From contig NC_090451.1 of NCBI RefSeq assembly GCF_031143425.1, positions 348,076,339 through 348,140,338 on the forward strand: a stretch of DNA of 64,000 nucleotides, read 5' to 3'. The notes under the pieces were generated by a model, which did no database searches, was not told the origin of the DNA, and was given only the letters and a program-made list of their open reading frames with translations. Of the stretch, positions 46,860 to 58,849 are shown one piece after another. The position numbers and the translations under genes are program-made. Source of the stretch: Pleurodeles waltl (Eukaryota > Chordata > Amphibia > Caudata > Salamandridae). Each line of letters starts with the position of its first letter. Positions within the stretch are counted from its first letter, which is position 1.

Positions 46860-49800
46860 TGGTTGGCTGTGCCCGGTCCAAGCAACCTCCATACCCCTTT
46901 TTCCTGCCTCGCCATATCTAGATCTGATCGGAGAGCTTGCTGGGGGATAAACCAGTTGCTTGAGTTCCTCCACCAGGGTCGACACCCTCTGGCCCCATCA
47001 GATGAACATCCCCACCTCTGAGCTTCCAAGTTCAACATTTCCTCTTCATATTCCGCCCATTTCAGGAGTTCCTTGTGCCAAGCTAGTACTTGTGGGCCTG
47101 AGGAGATTTCCAGTTGCAGTTTATTTCCCGTTTGGCTATTATGAATCCCAAGTCCATACATTTATTGGTTGTTTTAGTTTTGGAACTATGTGGGAATTCA
47201 CTTAAGAAGCAATAGATGGGGTCTCTCAGAACGTCTCTTTCTACTAGTATTGAGAGAGAGTCCACTATCTCCTTCCAGTAGTGTAGGAGTTGAGGACGAC
47301 TCCAGAAAAAATGAAGAAAATCTGCCCTCTCTTCTTCACATCTAGGTCATTTGATCTCATTCACCTTGAGCATCTTGTTCAGCCTGTGAGGGGTCAGATA
47401 TGCTCTATGTAAAATGTAAAGGTTCATTAACTTAACCCTGGCATTACAGGAGACTTTGGGTATGCGCTCCAGCACTTTGTCGCATCTCTCATCTGTAAAG
47501 GGTTTGCCAATATCTGCCTCCCATTTTTGACATATATGTGTTAAGGGCTGTATAGGGTCATATAGTATCTTACGGTATAGGACTGTGACTGCCTTCTGAG
47601 TGCCCGCTGCTATTGCTATGTACATGCAGCTCGAGCAGGTGGGAGGTTCCATCCCGCCCACCCCCCAATGTTGCATATGGTTGTCACTAGGGCCCCGTAT
47701 GTCAGGAAATAATGAGGGCTTAGTTCAAACTCTGCAGGTCGTTGTAGGAGAGCAATGTCCAATCTCTGAACGAGTCCCCCACCCTGTGCACTCCTGCCTC
47801 GTTGTGTACAGGCAGTCCTTGCCAATGACTATCGTGGACGAGGGCTGTTAAGTAATCAAATGAGAGCTCAGCAGAATAAAGGTGTTTGGTTCCAGTTCTT
47901 TGCAGACATCTTCGCCAGCAGTATGCCACCACCTCTTGCTCCCTCGTCACCTCTGGTTCTGGGTTTCTCAGCACCTAGAAAGAGCCAAATGAGCCTGGTC
48001 CCATCTGGTGTCCCAATCTGCCTGTCTTTAGGTGGTGTATGGTGGTTCCTCATCCATTGTGTGAAATATGGCAGCTGCGCCACCATATAGTTGCCTTTGA
48101 AATTCGGTGCCGCCACCCCACCCATCGTGTGGGTCATTGGAAAATGGAAAGTGCCACTGGCTTGCAACCTGTTCCCCATACAAATGACCGTGTCATGGAG
48201 TCTATTTCCCTAAAGAAGGCTCAAGGGATTTTAATAGGTAAGGTGGTAAAGTAATAGAGTAGTCGAAGTAGTACAATCATCTTCAACAGCACCACGATTC
48301 CCATCACTGATAATGGGAGTGTGCCCCAAAAGTCCATGGCCCGCCTCAGTGAGTCAATTGTCTGTCCGATGTTGCCCTTCACAACATCGAAGGTGGCTGA
48401 TAAACTCCCACTCCTAGATATGTAATGCAATGTGGTTCCCAGTGTAATGAACCCAACTCTGCGGGTGGGGGGGTGTCTCTGCAAACCGGGAACAGGCTGG
48501 TTTTCTCCCAATAACTCAGAGGCCCGATATGTCACCAACGTTTGTAACAGCCATTGGGCTCCAGCCAAGTCTTCCCCGCTGTCTTGTAGGAACAGCAGCA
48601 GGTCATCTGCATGGAGTGCTATATTCTGACATTCAGCTAGCACCGTAGGGCCTCTATAATCGTTCCCTTGGTGGGCCCGGAGCACAATGGGCTCTACTGC
48701 TAGGGCGTACAGCAAGGTAGAGAGGCAGCACCCCAGCCAGGTGCCTTGTTCTATCTCATAGCTTGGAGAAATATGCTTACCAGTCTTTACTCTTGCCTTT
48801 GCAGCCGCATATCGAAGTGTGACCCAGTTTAAGAACCCATTACCTATGTCAAAACTAGTAATAACTTTGGCTAGAAAATTCTGTGCCAGGCTGTCAAAAG
48901 CATTTTCAATATCTACTGATAAAATCACGGCTCGCGGAGCTGCAGTCAGAGCTTTTTCTAGTATTAACATCAGTCAATGGATGTTCACTGATGTGTTGCG
49001 GCCCAGAAGGAAGCTGATTGATCTTTGTGTATCAGCCGAGGCATACGGTGTAAGAGTCTGGCTGCAAGGATTCTACTAAGAATTTTGTAGTCTGCATTTA
49101 GGAGTGACAGGACATGTCATGGGGGTGTTTCCCAAGTTTCAGTAGTAGAACCATTAGCGCCTCTCTGGTTGATGTTGGAAGGACGTTTACCTGCTTGGCA
49201 TCATTGTACATTTCTACTAATTTAGGTGCCAATTGCTCTGTGAAAGTGGCATAAAACTTGATCGGGAAGCTGTCAGTGCGTGGGGTTTTTCCACATGCCA
49301 TATGTTTTAGGGCTGCCCTCAATTCGGGTAACATAATGTCCCCTCCCAAAAATTCAGCCTCTTCTGGTGTTATTCTAGGAACTTAAGCGGAGCAAGGAAG
49401 GCCTTAATGTCATCTGGGGATACTTGGGACTTGCTCTTGTACAGCCTACCATAGTAGTCATGGAAGGCTCCATTGACATCAACTTGTGTATGCAATAATA
49501 GTCCAGATTCAGCTCGGATCTCCACAATTAGAGTGCCTCTAATACTGGGTGAAGCCAACCAGGCTAAGAGCTGCGCTGCCTTATCAATTGTCGCATGGGC
49601 TGCTTTTATATAGTTTTGGTAGTAATGACAGCGGAGTCTCTCTACCAGTTCCGCTACTTTCTCTTTAGCCCTCAGTCAAGACTCCCTATCGGCCCAACTC
49701 TCCGCATGCGCCATCTCAGTATGTTTCATTGCTACTTCAGCAGTCAGAATTTCCCAAAGGAGGGTTTTTACGTACTGTGGCATAATCAGCTATACAGTGG

Positions 49801-51860
49801 CCCAGCAGTAACGTCTTAAAAGCAGCCCACTCCGTGCCTCTTGAGCCAGTAGACTCCCTTTTTTCCTGGAAATATTGAGAGATGCATGTGCTCATTTGTC
49901 CCCTGAACAGGAAGTCCGTCAAGGCTTCCGGTTGAAGCCTCCAAGTAGGTATGGGGGAGGGTCTGCTCCCCAGCGCAGGTGCAGGAGGGCCAGGTTGTGA
50001 TCTGAAATAGTCCTGGTAAGATACTCTGGTGGTCATTCTGACCCTGGCGGTCTTTGACCGCCAGGGCGGAGGACCGCGGGAGCACCGCCGACAGGCCGGC
50101 GGTGCTCCAATGGGGATTCCGACCGCGGCGGTAAAGCCGCGGTCGGACCGGCACCACTGGCGGGGTCCCACCAGTGTACCGCCGCCCCATTGAATCCTCC
50201 GCGGCGGCGCAGCTTGCTGCACCGCCGCGGGGATTCCGACCCCCCCTACCGCCATCCAGATCCCGGCGGTCGGACCGCCGGGATCCGGATGGCGGTGGGG
50301 GGGTCGCGGGGCCCCCGTAAGAGGGCCCCTACATGTATTTCACTGTCTGCTGCGCAGACAGTGAAATACGCGACGGGTGCAACTGCACCCGTCGCACAGC
50401 TTCCACTCCGCCGGCTCGATTCCGAGCCGGCTTCATCGTGGAAGCCTCTTTCCCGCTGGGCTGGCGGGCGGTCTGAAGGCGACCGCCCGCCAGCCCAGCG
50501 GGAAAGTCAGAATTACCGCCGCGGTCTTTCGACCGCGGAACGGTAATCTGACGGCGGGACTTTGGCGGGCGGCCTCCGCCGCCCGCCAAGGTCAGAATGA
50601 GGGCCTCTATGTTGTATATTTTCTGGTGCAGAAGCGGCATGCTCAGAAATTTATCTAACCGCACATGTAAATTATAAATGGGAGAATAGTATGAGTAGTC
50701 CCTATCTTGTGTGTGTAAGGTGGGATAGGTGTCGACCAAATTCTAATTCTTCCCCCAGGTCGTGAATGCTTGACCAAGTTTGCGAATCGGGGAATCATCC
50801 AGCTGGGGTGAGACCTATCCAGTACCGGGCCTCCCACACAGTTGAAGCCCCCTCCAATTAGGACTTCAAATATGGGGCAAGTTGATGGGATAACTCTCCA
50901 AAGAAGCTAGCCTGGTTGACATTAGGGGCATAAATGTTAATGAGCGTTATCTTTCCCATCCAGGCGACCCCTGAGAGCCATGAAGCGTTCCTTAGGGTCT
51001 ACCCTGTGGTCACTGCATTGGAATGGTACCCCATGCTTGACCCAAATTAGCACCCCCCTGGCATATACAGAATAAGTCGTGCAGTACAGTTGACCTCTTC
51101 ACTGCCGTTGTAATGCTTGCCCCTCTTTCTGAACGATGTGAGTTTCCTCGACCACACAGGGGGACATATAGGAAAACACCTCATAACATTTTGTTAAGGA
51201 ATGGATCCCCCTCACATTTCAGAAGATTATGTTATAGCGTGTGGGGGTAGGCATAATGTATAGTAAGACCAAGGGTTGTCTCGCAACAAGGTAATTATTT
51301 TCTGAGGGAGGTATGGCTGGGACCAGACATATGTAACCTTTAGCAGGAAAACACCCATCACTTTGTATTCTGCACAATTTCCTAACAAACAAAATATCAG
51401 CAGAACAGTCCAACTCCCTTTCATGGTATCTTCCACCTCTCCGGATGAGGGGTTGTTGAGGACCATGTGCCAGTGTGGCCCGCTACGCCGACCCTTAGGG
51501 TATTAAACTGGCCGTACAGGAGTGGAATACTTTCAATCTTAGTATTTTAGGCTTCAAAGAGGGACCTCTCTTCCTTTTGGACCCACTCCCACCCCCATAT
51601 TGCAGAAGCGAATAGATCGGCCACATCTTTCCCGCCTCTGCTGTTTCAGTGGTTATCGGTTGCTGCCCCCTCCTAGTCCTCCTGCATTCTGTTCTCAGAG
51701 GACATTGCATGCCATACGAGGAGTGGCCATGGGGAGTTCAATCTCAGAATCTGATAGGTCTGAGTGATTCTACCGCGACATGGCATTATTTGAAGCAGTT
51801 CCATTGTCCATACCCAGCTCCCACCTTGGAAGGCAGGGCTGGTTGCCTCCCCGCACTGAA
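46860..51860 (-). pseudogene. L1 ORF2: endonuclease and reverse transcriptase, decayed
   Basis: The endonuclease region shows GGGFNCVGGPVLDRS near 50850, YTHKIGTTHTI near 50700 and ISDHNLALLHLRWGAD near 50000, on either side of the MITE at 50028. The RT region shows ELRAALKHMACGKTPRTDSF (49.3 kb), ILSVDIENAFDSL (about 48.92 kb), EQGTWLGCCLSTLLYALAVE and the catalytic ALHADDLLLFL (about 48.6 kb). Later parts include MGGVAAPNFKGNY (48.1 kb), a helix-rich region with RAYLTPHRLNKML (47.4 kb) and SKTKTTNKCMDLGFIIAKRE (47.15 kb). The YADD-type box reads HADD, a common L1 variant. Multiple stops and frameshifts. Confidence 0.85.
50028..50605. mobile_element. Harbinger-1-type MITE, 578 bp
   Basis: Its left end, GGTGGTCATTCTGACC, is identical to the left end of Harbinger-1, and its right end matches too (GGTCAGAATGAGGGCC). 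The flanks are TCT on both sides (50025-50027, 50606-50608). The interior is made of GC-rich hairpins (GCCCGCCAGCCCAGCGGGAA and others). It lies inside L1 ORF2. It has no genes and was plausibly moved by a Harbinger-1-like transposase. Confidence 0.92.
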
Positions 51861-51869
51861 GGCCACTAT

Positions 51870-52040
51870 GGGCCTGATTCTAACTTTGGAGGACGGTGTT
51901 AAACCGTCCCAAAAGTGGCGGATATACCACCTACCGTATTACGAGTTCCATAGGATATAATGGACTCGTAATACGGTAGGTGGTATATCCGCCACTTTTG
52001 GGACGGTTTAACACCGTCCTCCAAAGTTAGAATCAGGCCC
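51870..52040. mobile_element. 171-bp palindromic MITE, copy B
   Basis: Identical to copy A at 42287-42457. TAT flanks both sides (51867-51869, 52041-52043). It sits between L1 ORF1 and ORF2 sequence. Confidence 0.93.
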
Positions 52041-52099
52041 TATGTCTTCAACTGTCTACCGCCTGGCCTGTCTTGCCTCCTCGGCCAAGAGGGGTACCC

Positions 52100-52931
52100 C
52101 CAGGAGTCCCCACTTCTTTTGTTTTGAGCGCTTCATGTGTGGTGACACTGGTTGTGTTTTGATCCAGGACCAAACCTCCTGCGGCATATTGAAGAAGAGA
52201 GTGGCACCTTGCGATATAACTGGCTGAGTCTGGCTGGGAAGATCATAGCATAGGATACTCCCATTTGTCGCAGCTTCCATTTTGCAGCTAGGAACGTGTT
52301 TCTCAGATTTTGGCATTCTTGAGAATAATCGGGGAAACCATCATTTTGCTATTGTCTATCATTATTTCTTCTTTCTTCTGAGCTTGGACCAGTAGGGATG
52401 GGCCCCAGGTCTTGGTGGGTGGGGAGGAACCCTGTGGGCCCTCTCCAGATCAAAAAACTCAGAAAGGCCAGTTGGTGCAAGTTCCTCCCTTATCCTGGTT
52501 TCTAGGAAAGCAAGCATGTCCCAGCCCTCTGCCTTTTCAGGGATCCCCAGTATTCGTATATTGTTCCTTCTGGAATGATTCTCAGCATCTTCGGCTCGCT
52601 GCTCAAGGGCCCTGACTTTGTCTTCCAGCATCGATATTCGCGATTGCGTTACCATTACAGTGGTTGGGACCTCTGCCAATTCTCCCTCCACTGTAGTAAC
52701 CCTTCCTACTAACTGCAGCTGGTCATGTTTCAATAGGCCAAACTCAGCTCCAAGGGAGTCGATCTTTGTTTCTAGTGCTTTATGGGTGGCAGTTATCACC
52801 TGCAGGATGTCACCAAGTGTCGGGTCCCCCATGTCTGTCGGGAGGTCATCCACCATCATCCGCATTCTAGGCCTCGACGGCGGCTCAGCACGATCCACTC
52901 CCGTATCTCTCTTCTTACATGATTTTCCCAT
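52100..52931 (-). pseudogene. L1 ORF1 (RNA-binding nucleocapsid-like protein), decayed
   Basis: The open part (52362-52931, 189 codons) starts MGKSCKKRDTGVDRAEPP. It has a coiled-coil (LETKIDSLGAEFGLL to ISMLEDKVRALEQRAEDAEN), then SRRNNIRILGIPEKAEG, the start of the L1 RRM-like domain, and ERAHRVPPHPPRPG. It then loses frame near 52350. The C-terminal domain continues in another frame: FPDYSQECQNLRNTFLAAKW, LRQMGVSYAMIFPARL. ORF1p forms trimers on L1 RNA. A short deletion or frameshift separates the two parts. Confidence 0.85.
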
Positions 52932-54151
52932 GGCGGTGAGGATCCGATCCAGTCAGAGCTCCTATAATTCTCACACGGCCCTCTGTAACTCTGTCACGTC
53001 AGGATTTGCAGGACCCAATAATGATGCAAAGGCCCAGCGGCCTGGTCGTCACTCCCTCTTTTAGTTGTCCATTGATTGCGTTGATCAGTCTGATGCCTGG
53101 TTCCTTTGTCACCTGCTGCCACCAGGCTGGCAGGGGTCTCGTCAAGTGGTCACCAGTCCAAAGCGTGATCTCCATGGGCACCCCACGCCTCCAAAATCAC
53201 AGTGTCAGCTTCAGTAGTGGCTCTATCTGCACAGGACCCGTTGTCGCTATCTCCTTGCCACAGGTGAGGGGAGCCACCAGAGTCTTCCAAGGTGGGACCC
53301 CGCTGCTTCCTCTCTGTCAAAAGTCCATTGCCTCCTCCTTCAGGCACCCTCCGGACTATGCCTGCTGTCCCGGGGGAGGGGAGGAGATGGGGGGCATGCC
53401 TTGTGCCAGTGGCTCACAGTGGCTCACACTCCACTCAGAATCAACCTGCAGGGCCCCGGGGGGAGGACGCACCATGGATCTGCGTCCCTGGCCTCCAGCC
53501 TGTAGGACGCACCATGGATCTGCGTCCCTGGCCTCCAGCCTGGTGTTGCTAGTTGGGCCCCTTCCTCCAAAGCTCTGATGTGTGTTGCTCCTTGCTGGGC
53601 CCCCAGTCCTGCACTCCTCTACTGGGCAGACCGGAACTAGGGCCACCCAGGCACTTGAGCCCCGCCAGGCAATCAGAGAGAGGCTGGTGGAGTAAACTGT
53701 GCCACGCACTAGTAGGCCACGCTAGGCCTCCCTAGTCCTCCAGGTTTTCAATGCCCACTCCTCTGAGCGTCCGCCGCGCCGGACAGATCTTCCTTGCCGC
53801 CCTTTAGTTTCCCCCAACGGTCCCAGCATCCTTCTGTTCATCCTCCAGAGGTGGTGCCCGCCCCAGTCGCTCCCCTCACTCAGCCGTGGCCCAGGCCAAC
53901 AAGCTTCCCAGGCCTCCCACATCACGTCAGGGCCTCTCCCGCTCTCACGGCAGGTTGCACTTCTCTCCGGCGCGTGGCCGCATATTATCTCTGCCCCAAT
54001 CGCAGACCAGAGTGCCCTAGTGGGCCAGTTATCACCATGAGAGCACCTCCGCCGAGGCCTTGTGCCACTCCAATGTAGGCGCCCACAGGATTTCATCAGT
54101 TAGTGTGCGGGCACGTGCGGAGAAGCTTTTTACACGTCTGCTCTCACGCCC
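52932..54151 (-). promoter_or_regulatory. L1 5' untranslated region with a 40-bp duplication
   Basis: GC-rich region upstream of ORF1, reaching the 19-bp duplication. Two adjacent near-identical 40-bp units start at 53464 and 53504 (AGGACGCACCATGGATCTGC..). Internal promoters are usual here in L1; none was mapped. Confidence 0.6.
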
Positions 54152-54170
54152 CCATTCTTTGAGCTTTTGA

Positions 54171-55441
54171 ACAACTGGTAAGACATCAGTAAGACATCAG
54201 TGTAAGTGCCCAGGGCACTAACAAGATCTTCCAATATTATTACCTGAGATGTTCTCCTTCGTTGATAGAACTAAATCCTCGCTATTGAATATGTAAGAGA
54301 TTAAATAGTTGAACTTTTTCCTGTAGCTGTCTCAGCACCTAATTTTCTGAATCTTGGGGGGTGGAAGGCTCAAGATAGTCCAGTTATTTACCTGCAAATT
54401 TGCATCTGCATTGCCTTTCTTTCAGAAGGGTGTGATGATCAAGTTAGGGCATCTGGATGAGGAACTTAGGTTCAGTAAGATGCTTAAAGCTTGGCTTTTT
54501 CTACAATAAACCTGAAATATCAGCCTTTGCCCAGGCTGTTTTGCTTACTCTGTTGCCTAGCGCTGGGAAGCCTTAGGGTAGCCATGCACTTTATGAATGC
54601 ATAAACATACACATGAAATGTTTAATGTGTCTTGGAATGTTTTCATTGTTGAAGTATACATTCCAAAAAAGCTTGAGTAGGCACCATGTGCTATAACCTA
54701 TTTTACTTTAATACAGCTGCAATGTTTTGATTAAAGTCATGAAAGGTATTAATTATTTTTACAAACAAGTTCCAAAGATTTTTACAGTGTGAGAAAGCTA
54801 GTTTGGGCAGAGGACCATGGCATTCACATGTAACTGGGTCACAGTTATGTAACTGAGGGTTGTTTTCGTTTGGTATTCTGAGGCTTCTGTACTGCACACC
54901 GTAAAACTGGGGCCCAGGTAGCTATTTTAGCACTTTAATATAGAGGAAATGAGGCAGAGCAGTTGACGCTAAATTAGAGATGTGCTGTGTGCTTAAAACT
55001 CAGAACTAAGCAAAGCACACCAATAACACTCAATAAATCAATGTCTAGCCAATGTTTTTACTTTAAAATAAAAAGTACTTTCAATTACGCACAGCTAAAT
55101 ACTACACAGAAAATCACAAATATATCCAAAATCACAGTAAGTACAAAACAATACACATGCCTTTTTAATGGAGATCCCATGAAATACAATTTTTCAGATC
55201 TTCCCCGAGGTTTAATCTTTGAGGACAATTAACACCAACAGCTTGCCAACCACAGTGTTCTTTAAGGTTCCATGTAGCAAAATGTCTGTCTAGAGGCTCT
55301 AATATATTGCTGTAAAATAACTCACAATAACGTATTCACCACCAAAAATACAGGACTACATAGCAAGCTTTTTGAATTCTTCACACGTCATGACTCAAGC
55401 TTTGACAATATCTTTTCAATACTGAATCAAGGGTTGGCAAA
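54171..55441. other. Gene-free stretch
   Basis: Short direct repeat TAAGACATCAG near 54180-54200 only. No gene recognised. Confidence 0.45.
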
Positions 55442-55735
55442 ACGTTAGACAAACCCAGGCCTCCCCTTCCTGATAAACACTGGAGAAACAAGTCTGCTCT
55501 CTCTCCCCATAGTCCAGGATGGGAGCTTCCCCTAGCCTAATTAACTGGGGATCAGCTTATACCAAATTGGCATATTCAATTTACTTGTAAGTCTCTAGTA
55601 AAGTAGAACTACCTATGCTTGGGGTCTGTAAATTAAACACTACTAGTGGGCCTGCAGCACTGATTGTGCCACCCATGTAAGTAGAGCTTTAAACATGTCT
55701 CAGGCCTGCCATTGCAGCCTGTGTATGGGCATGGT
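55442..55735 (-). repeat. LTR fragment of the 2352/27466 family
   Basis: TTGGCATATTCAATTTACTTGTAAGTC, CTAGTGGGCCTGCAGCAC and CCTGCCATTGCAGCCTGTG match the reversed right end of the first LTR and the left end of the 27466 copy. It is cut at about 55735 by the L1 fragment. The left border is approximate. Confidence 0.6.
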
Positions 55736-56316
55736 TTTATTTTTTGAGAAACAATTTTACTGATTTCAATGTCACACAAAAATTCACATCTACATCAAGT
55801 ACCATGTTATAAACAGTGTCATCTACAGTTAATAAAGCAATCAATAGCACCCACACTGACCCCCTGAGTAAGCAGAGTGTCCATGTAGCACCAGATTTTC
55901 CACTACAGGATCACCCTGGAGGTCTCCCACCACTTGCACCATATCTTATCATATTTTGTAGGACATCCCATCAACTCCTACACCGTCTTCTCTTATTGGG
56001 CACATCCGTCTACCCCGTGACACCATTGTGTTAATATGGGAGGCTCAGGAGCCTTACAGTAGAATGCTATATCTCATTTGGCAACAAAATGGCTGATATC
56101 CACTCCCTCAAGCACTCCCAGTAGCAGCAGCCATGAGGAAAGTTCCACCTCTCATCCCAACATCGCTGAAAGTTCTATAACTACAGATTTCCAGTACTGT
56201 GCTAAGATAGAATAAGACCAAACCATGTGATAAAAGTCTGCAGGAGTGAACACTCAGGGCCTGCAAGGAGGCCCACTTTAAACAGACGTTTGGGGTGAGG
56301 TATGCACAGTAGAGAT
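55736..56316 (-). pseudogene. L1-like 3' fragment
   Basis: It begins TTTTATTTTTTGAGAAACAATTTTACTGATTT, which resembles the reversed tail of the full L1 at 46606 (TTTATTTAAAAAGATTTTATTGATTT). Further in, the minus strand reads AYLTPNVCLKWASLQ, like the RAYLTPHRLNKML segment of the L1 C-terminus. It is interrupted by Harbinger-2. The rest of the LINE, if present, lies beyond the window. Confidence 0.55.
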
Positions 56317-56852
56317 AATGGCCCTCATTATGACATTGGCAGTAAATCCTGCTTACAGCCGCGCTGACGGCCGGCAACTTACTGCCGCACTGGCGAGTAT
56401 CCGTTCACCATATTATGACACACACACACCAATCCGACAGAATACAGCCACATACACAAATCCGCCAGCCTAAAGGTCAGTGATAAATTGGTGGTCCCAA
56501 AACCCGCACCGTTACACCAACAGAACAACGCCCATCACATTATGACCCACGAATCACCATGGTGGACATTCAACGGAGGTAAACCATTGGGGGAACATAC
56601 ATTCAGAATGGACACCCGCACACAAAACAACACCACATTGGCCTGTACCAATAATTCACACCTGACAACCATACACACATCACACCCACAACCCTTTACC
56701 AACAACTATTGCCACCAGGAGACTGAGAAGAAGAGCACAGAGACAACTAGACACACACACCACATACACTCATACACCCCTCATGCACTCCACATCACAC
56801 ACCCCACCACATTACCCAACACACCGTCACCAACAAACATCCCACAACAACC

Positions 56853-58373
56853 ACAACACCTCAAAGGCACCCCCGTTTCACTGAGGAGGAGTTAAGGGTC
56901 ATGGTGGAGGAAATTGACAGGGTAGAGCCACAGCTCTTTGGAGCACAGGCGCACCAGATATCAATAGCAAGAACGATGGAGCTATGGCAGAAAATCGTGG
57001 ACAGGGTCAAAGCCGTGGGACAGTACCGAAGATCATGGGACGACATCAGGAAGAGGTGGAACGACCTACGGGGGACGGTACGTTCCATAACAGCAAGACA
57101 CCAGCTCGCCGTACAGAGGACTGGAGGTGGACCCCCACCTCCTCCACACAACTCACATAATGGGAGGAGCAGGTACTGGCAATACTGCATTCTGAGGGAC
57201 TCACCGGAGTTGGCGGAGGACTGGACACTGGCAAGCCAACTTTTAACAATTATCACCCCCATGCCTCCATGCCATCACACACCTTCACCCTCACTCCCAT
57301 CACTCCACCAGATCCCACACACTCCACCAACACATCTCACTAATCCCAATGCCAGGTCCTGCATGCTGTACCAATGTATGGACACCTCTCACAGCCCTGC
57401 ATGGACACTCATCACTAAAGCATGCACAGCATGGGGAAATTAACAATCCCACAATACACCAACACACATAAGCAAAAGCTGGCAGTGTAACAACAACCAT
57501 AGAGGGGAAGCTACAGAAGTACAAATGTCATACACTTGAAGCATAATACATCATTTACATCCCCACAGGTACGCCAGCCAATGTCACTGGAGAGGAGGTG
57601 CCACCACTATCCAGTCCCCCAACAGAAGAGGCCCACAGTGATGACAGTAAAACTGGGCTTCATGATCTGGATGACCTACCTGGGCCATCAGGGACCACTG
57701 GACAGCCGGTCACCCAAGTCCACTCACATACCTCCACATAGCCTCCCCCATCAGGAACCAACACCACAGCACCCACCAAGCGTACTGTCCCCAGGACACG
57801 TCAATCAGCAGTGTGCCCACCTGTACAGGGACTCCAGGCCACACCTCGTACACAAGACAATCAGGGACCTGGGGTCAGTGGCAGTGGGCACACTGTTCAG
57901 GGGACAGAGGCACAGGACAACAGGGAAACTGGAAGGACTGCTGTGCACCAGGGGGAGGACAGGACCAGCGAACCGACTCTCCAAGAGGCACTCTCTGAGA
58001 TCCTGGGAGCCTACCAACATTCCCAGGACACGATGGGCGAGATCCTAGACAACATGCAGGAGAACAGGTGGCTGCCGGAGGGACAGTATCAGGGGATCAG
58101 GTGGGACTTGGAGGCCATCAACACCACCCTGATCTCCACAGCAGGGGTGTTCGCAGACATGGCCAAAATCATGAGGGAGGCAACAGCACACCAGTGGGCC
58201 CCTGCCACCAGCCAGTCATCTGAACAGCCCTCCACTTCCGGTGCCGCTAGTGGCCAGGAGGCCCCGCCACAGGACCCCAGGCCACCAGCACCCACCCCCC
58301 TGCAGAAGGTGAACCACCCCGCAAACATTCCCTGCGAACCAGACAGAAGCCAAGACCACTGCCAGGAAATTAG
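56853..58373 (+). pseudogene. Harbinger-2 first SANT-like gene, broken
   Basis: PRFTEEELRVMVEEIDRVEP, LWQKIVDRVKAVGQYRR and DIRKRWNDLRGTVRSI are clear homologues of the Harbinger-1 protein. The start ATG is replaced (ACA at about 56853). A frameshift follows GGGPPPPP near 57140. The intron donor is GC instead of GT (57232). Exon 2 (57569 on, after CCCCACAG) keeps LQEALSEILGAYQHSQDTM and ends after a 1-base shift near 58305; the basic tail reads EPPRKHSLRTRQK in the shifted frame. Confidence 0.85.
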
Positions 58374-58849
58374 TCTCTCCTCCTTGTGTCCCACTCAGTC
58401 ACCTTGTCCACCTTGAACTGCCATTGCTCCCCTTCCTATGTCCCCATGGACAATGCACCTGTGCTACAAACAGAATGGAACAATACCATGAGCTTTCCTC
58501 CATCATCACCCCATTCCATTGCACTTTCCCCATTATATTCTAGCACAACAATAAACATCCTTGGACAAAATTCGACTACTAGTATTTCATCTATTGCAAA
58601 GTTGTATTGTTTGAAACAGCTACAACCATTTCAAATGAACTCTAAATAGTATGAGCATAGAATTAATGATCTGTTGCTGGGTGTTGTGATCACATCAGGA
58701 CAATGTTGTCAGATCACCAATATCTGTAAAATGAATTTCCATAAGTAACAGTAAGTAGGGGAAAGAAATGTGTAATGCCAGCATGCCAGTGCCACACAGA
58801 ATACACTAAAAGTCATAGAAATGTGAAGTTGCACTGTCTCACCTGTATG
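58374..58849. promoter_or_regulatory. Tail-to-tail spacer with polyadenylation signal
   Basis: AATAAA at 58550-58555 matches the position of the Harbinger-1 signal. Nothing else is seen. Confidence 0.55.

Larger units (their letters stand above)
46606..54151 (-). mobile_element. Full-length L1-like LINE, antisense, with two MITE insertions
   Basis: The plus strand starts with a T-rich reversed tail (reversed AATAAA nearby) and ends in a GC-rich 5' region. A 19-bp duplication flanks it: 46587-46605 and 54152-54170 match at 17 of 19 bases (both start CCATTCTTTGA). Order on the minus strand: 5' region (54151-52932), ORF1, ORF2 with endonuclease then reverse transcriptase, and a short 3' region. 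Minus the MITEs it is about 6.8 kb. ORF1 plus APE-type endonuclease plus RT is the L1/Tx1 plan. Frames are broken, so it is dead. Confidence 0.88.
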
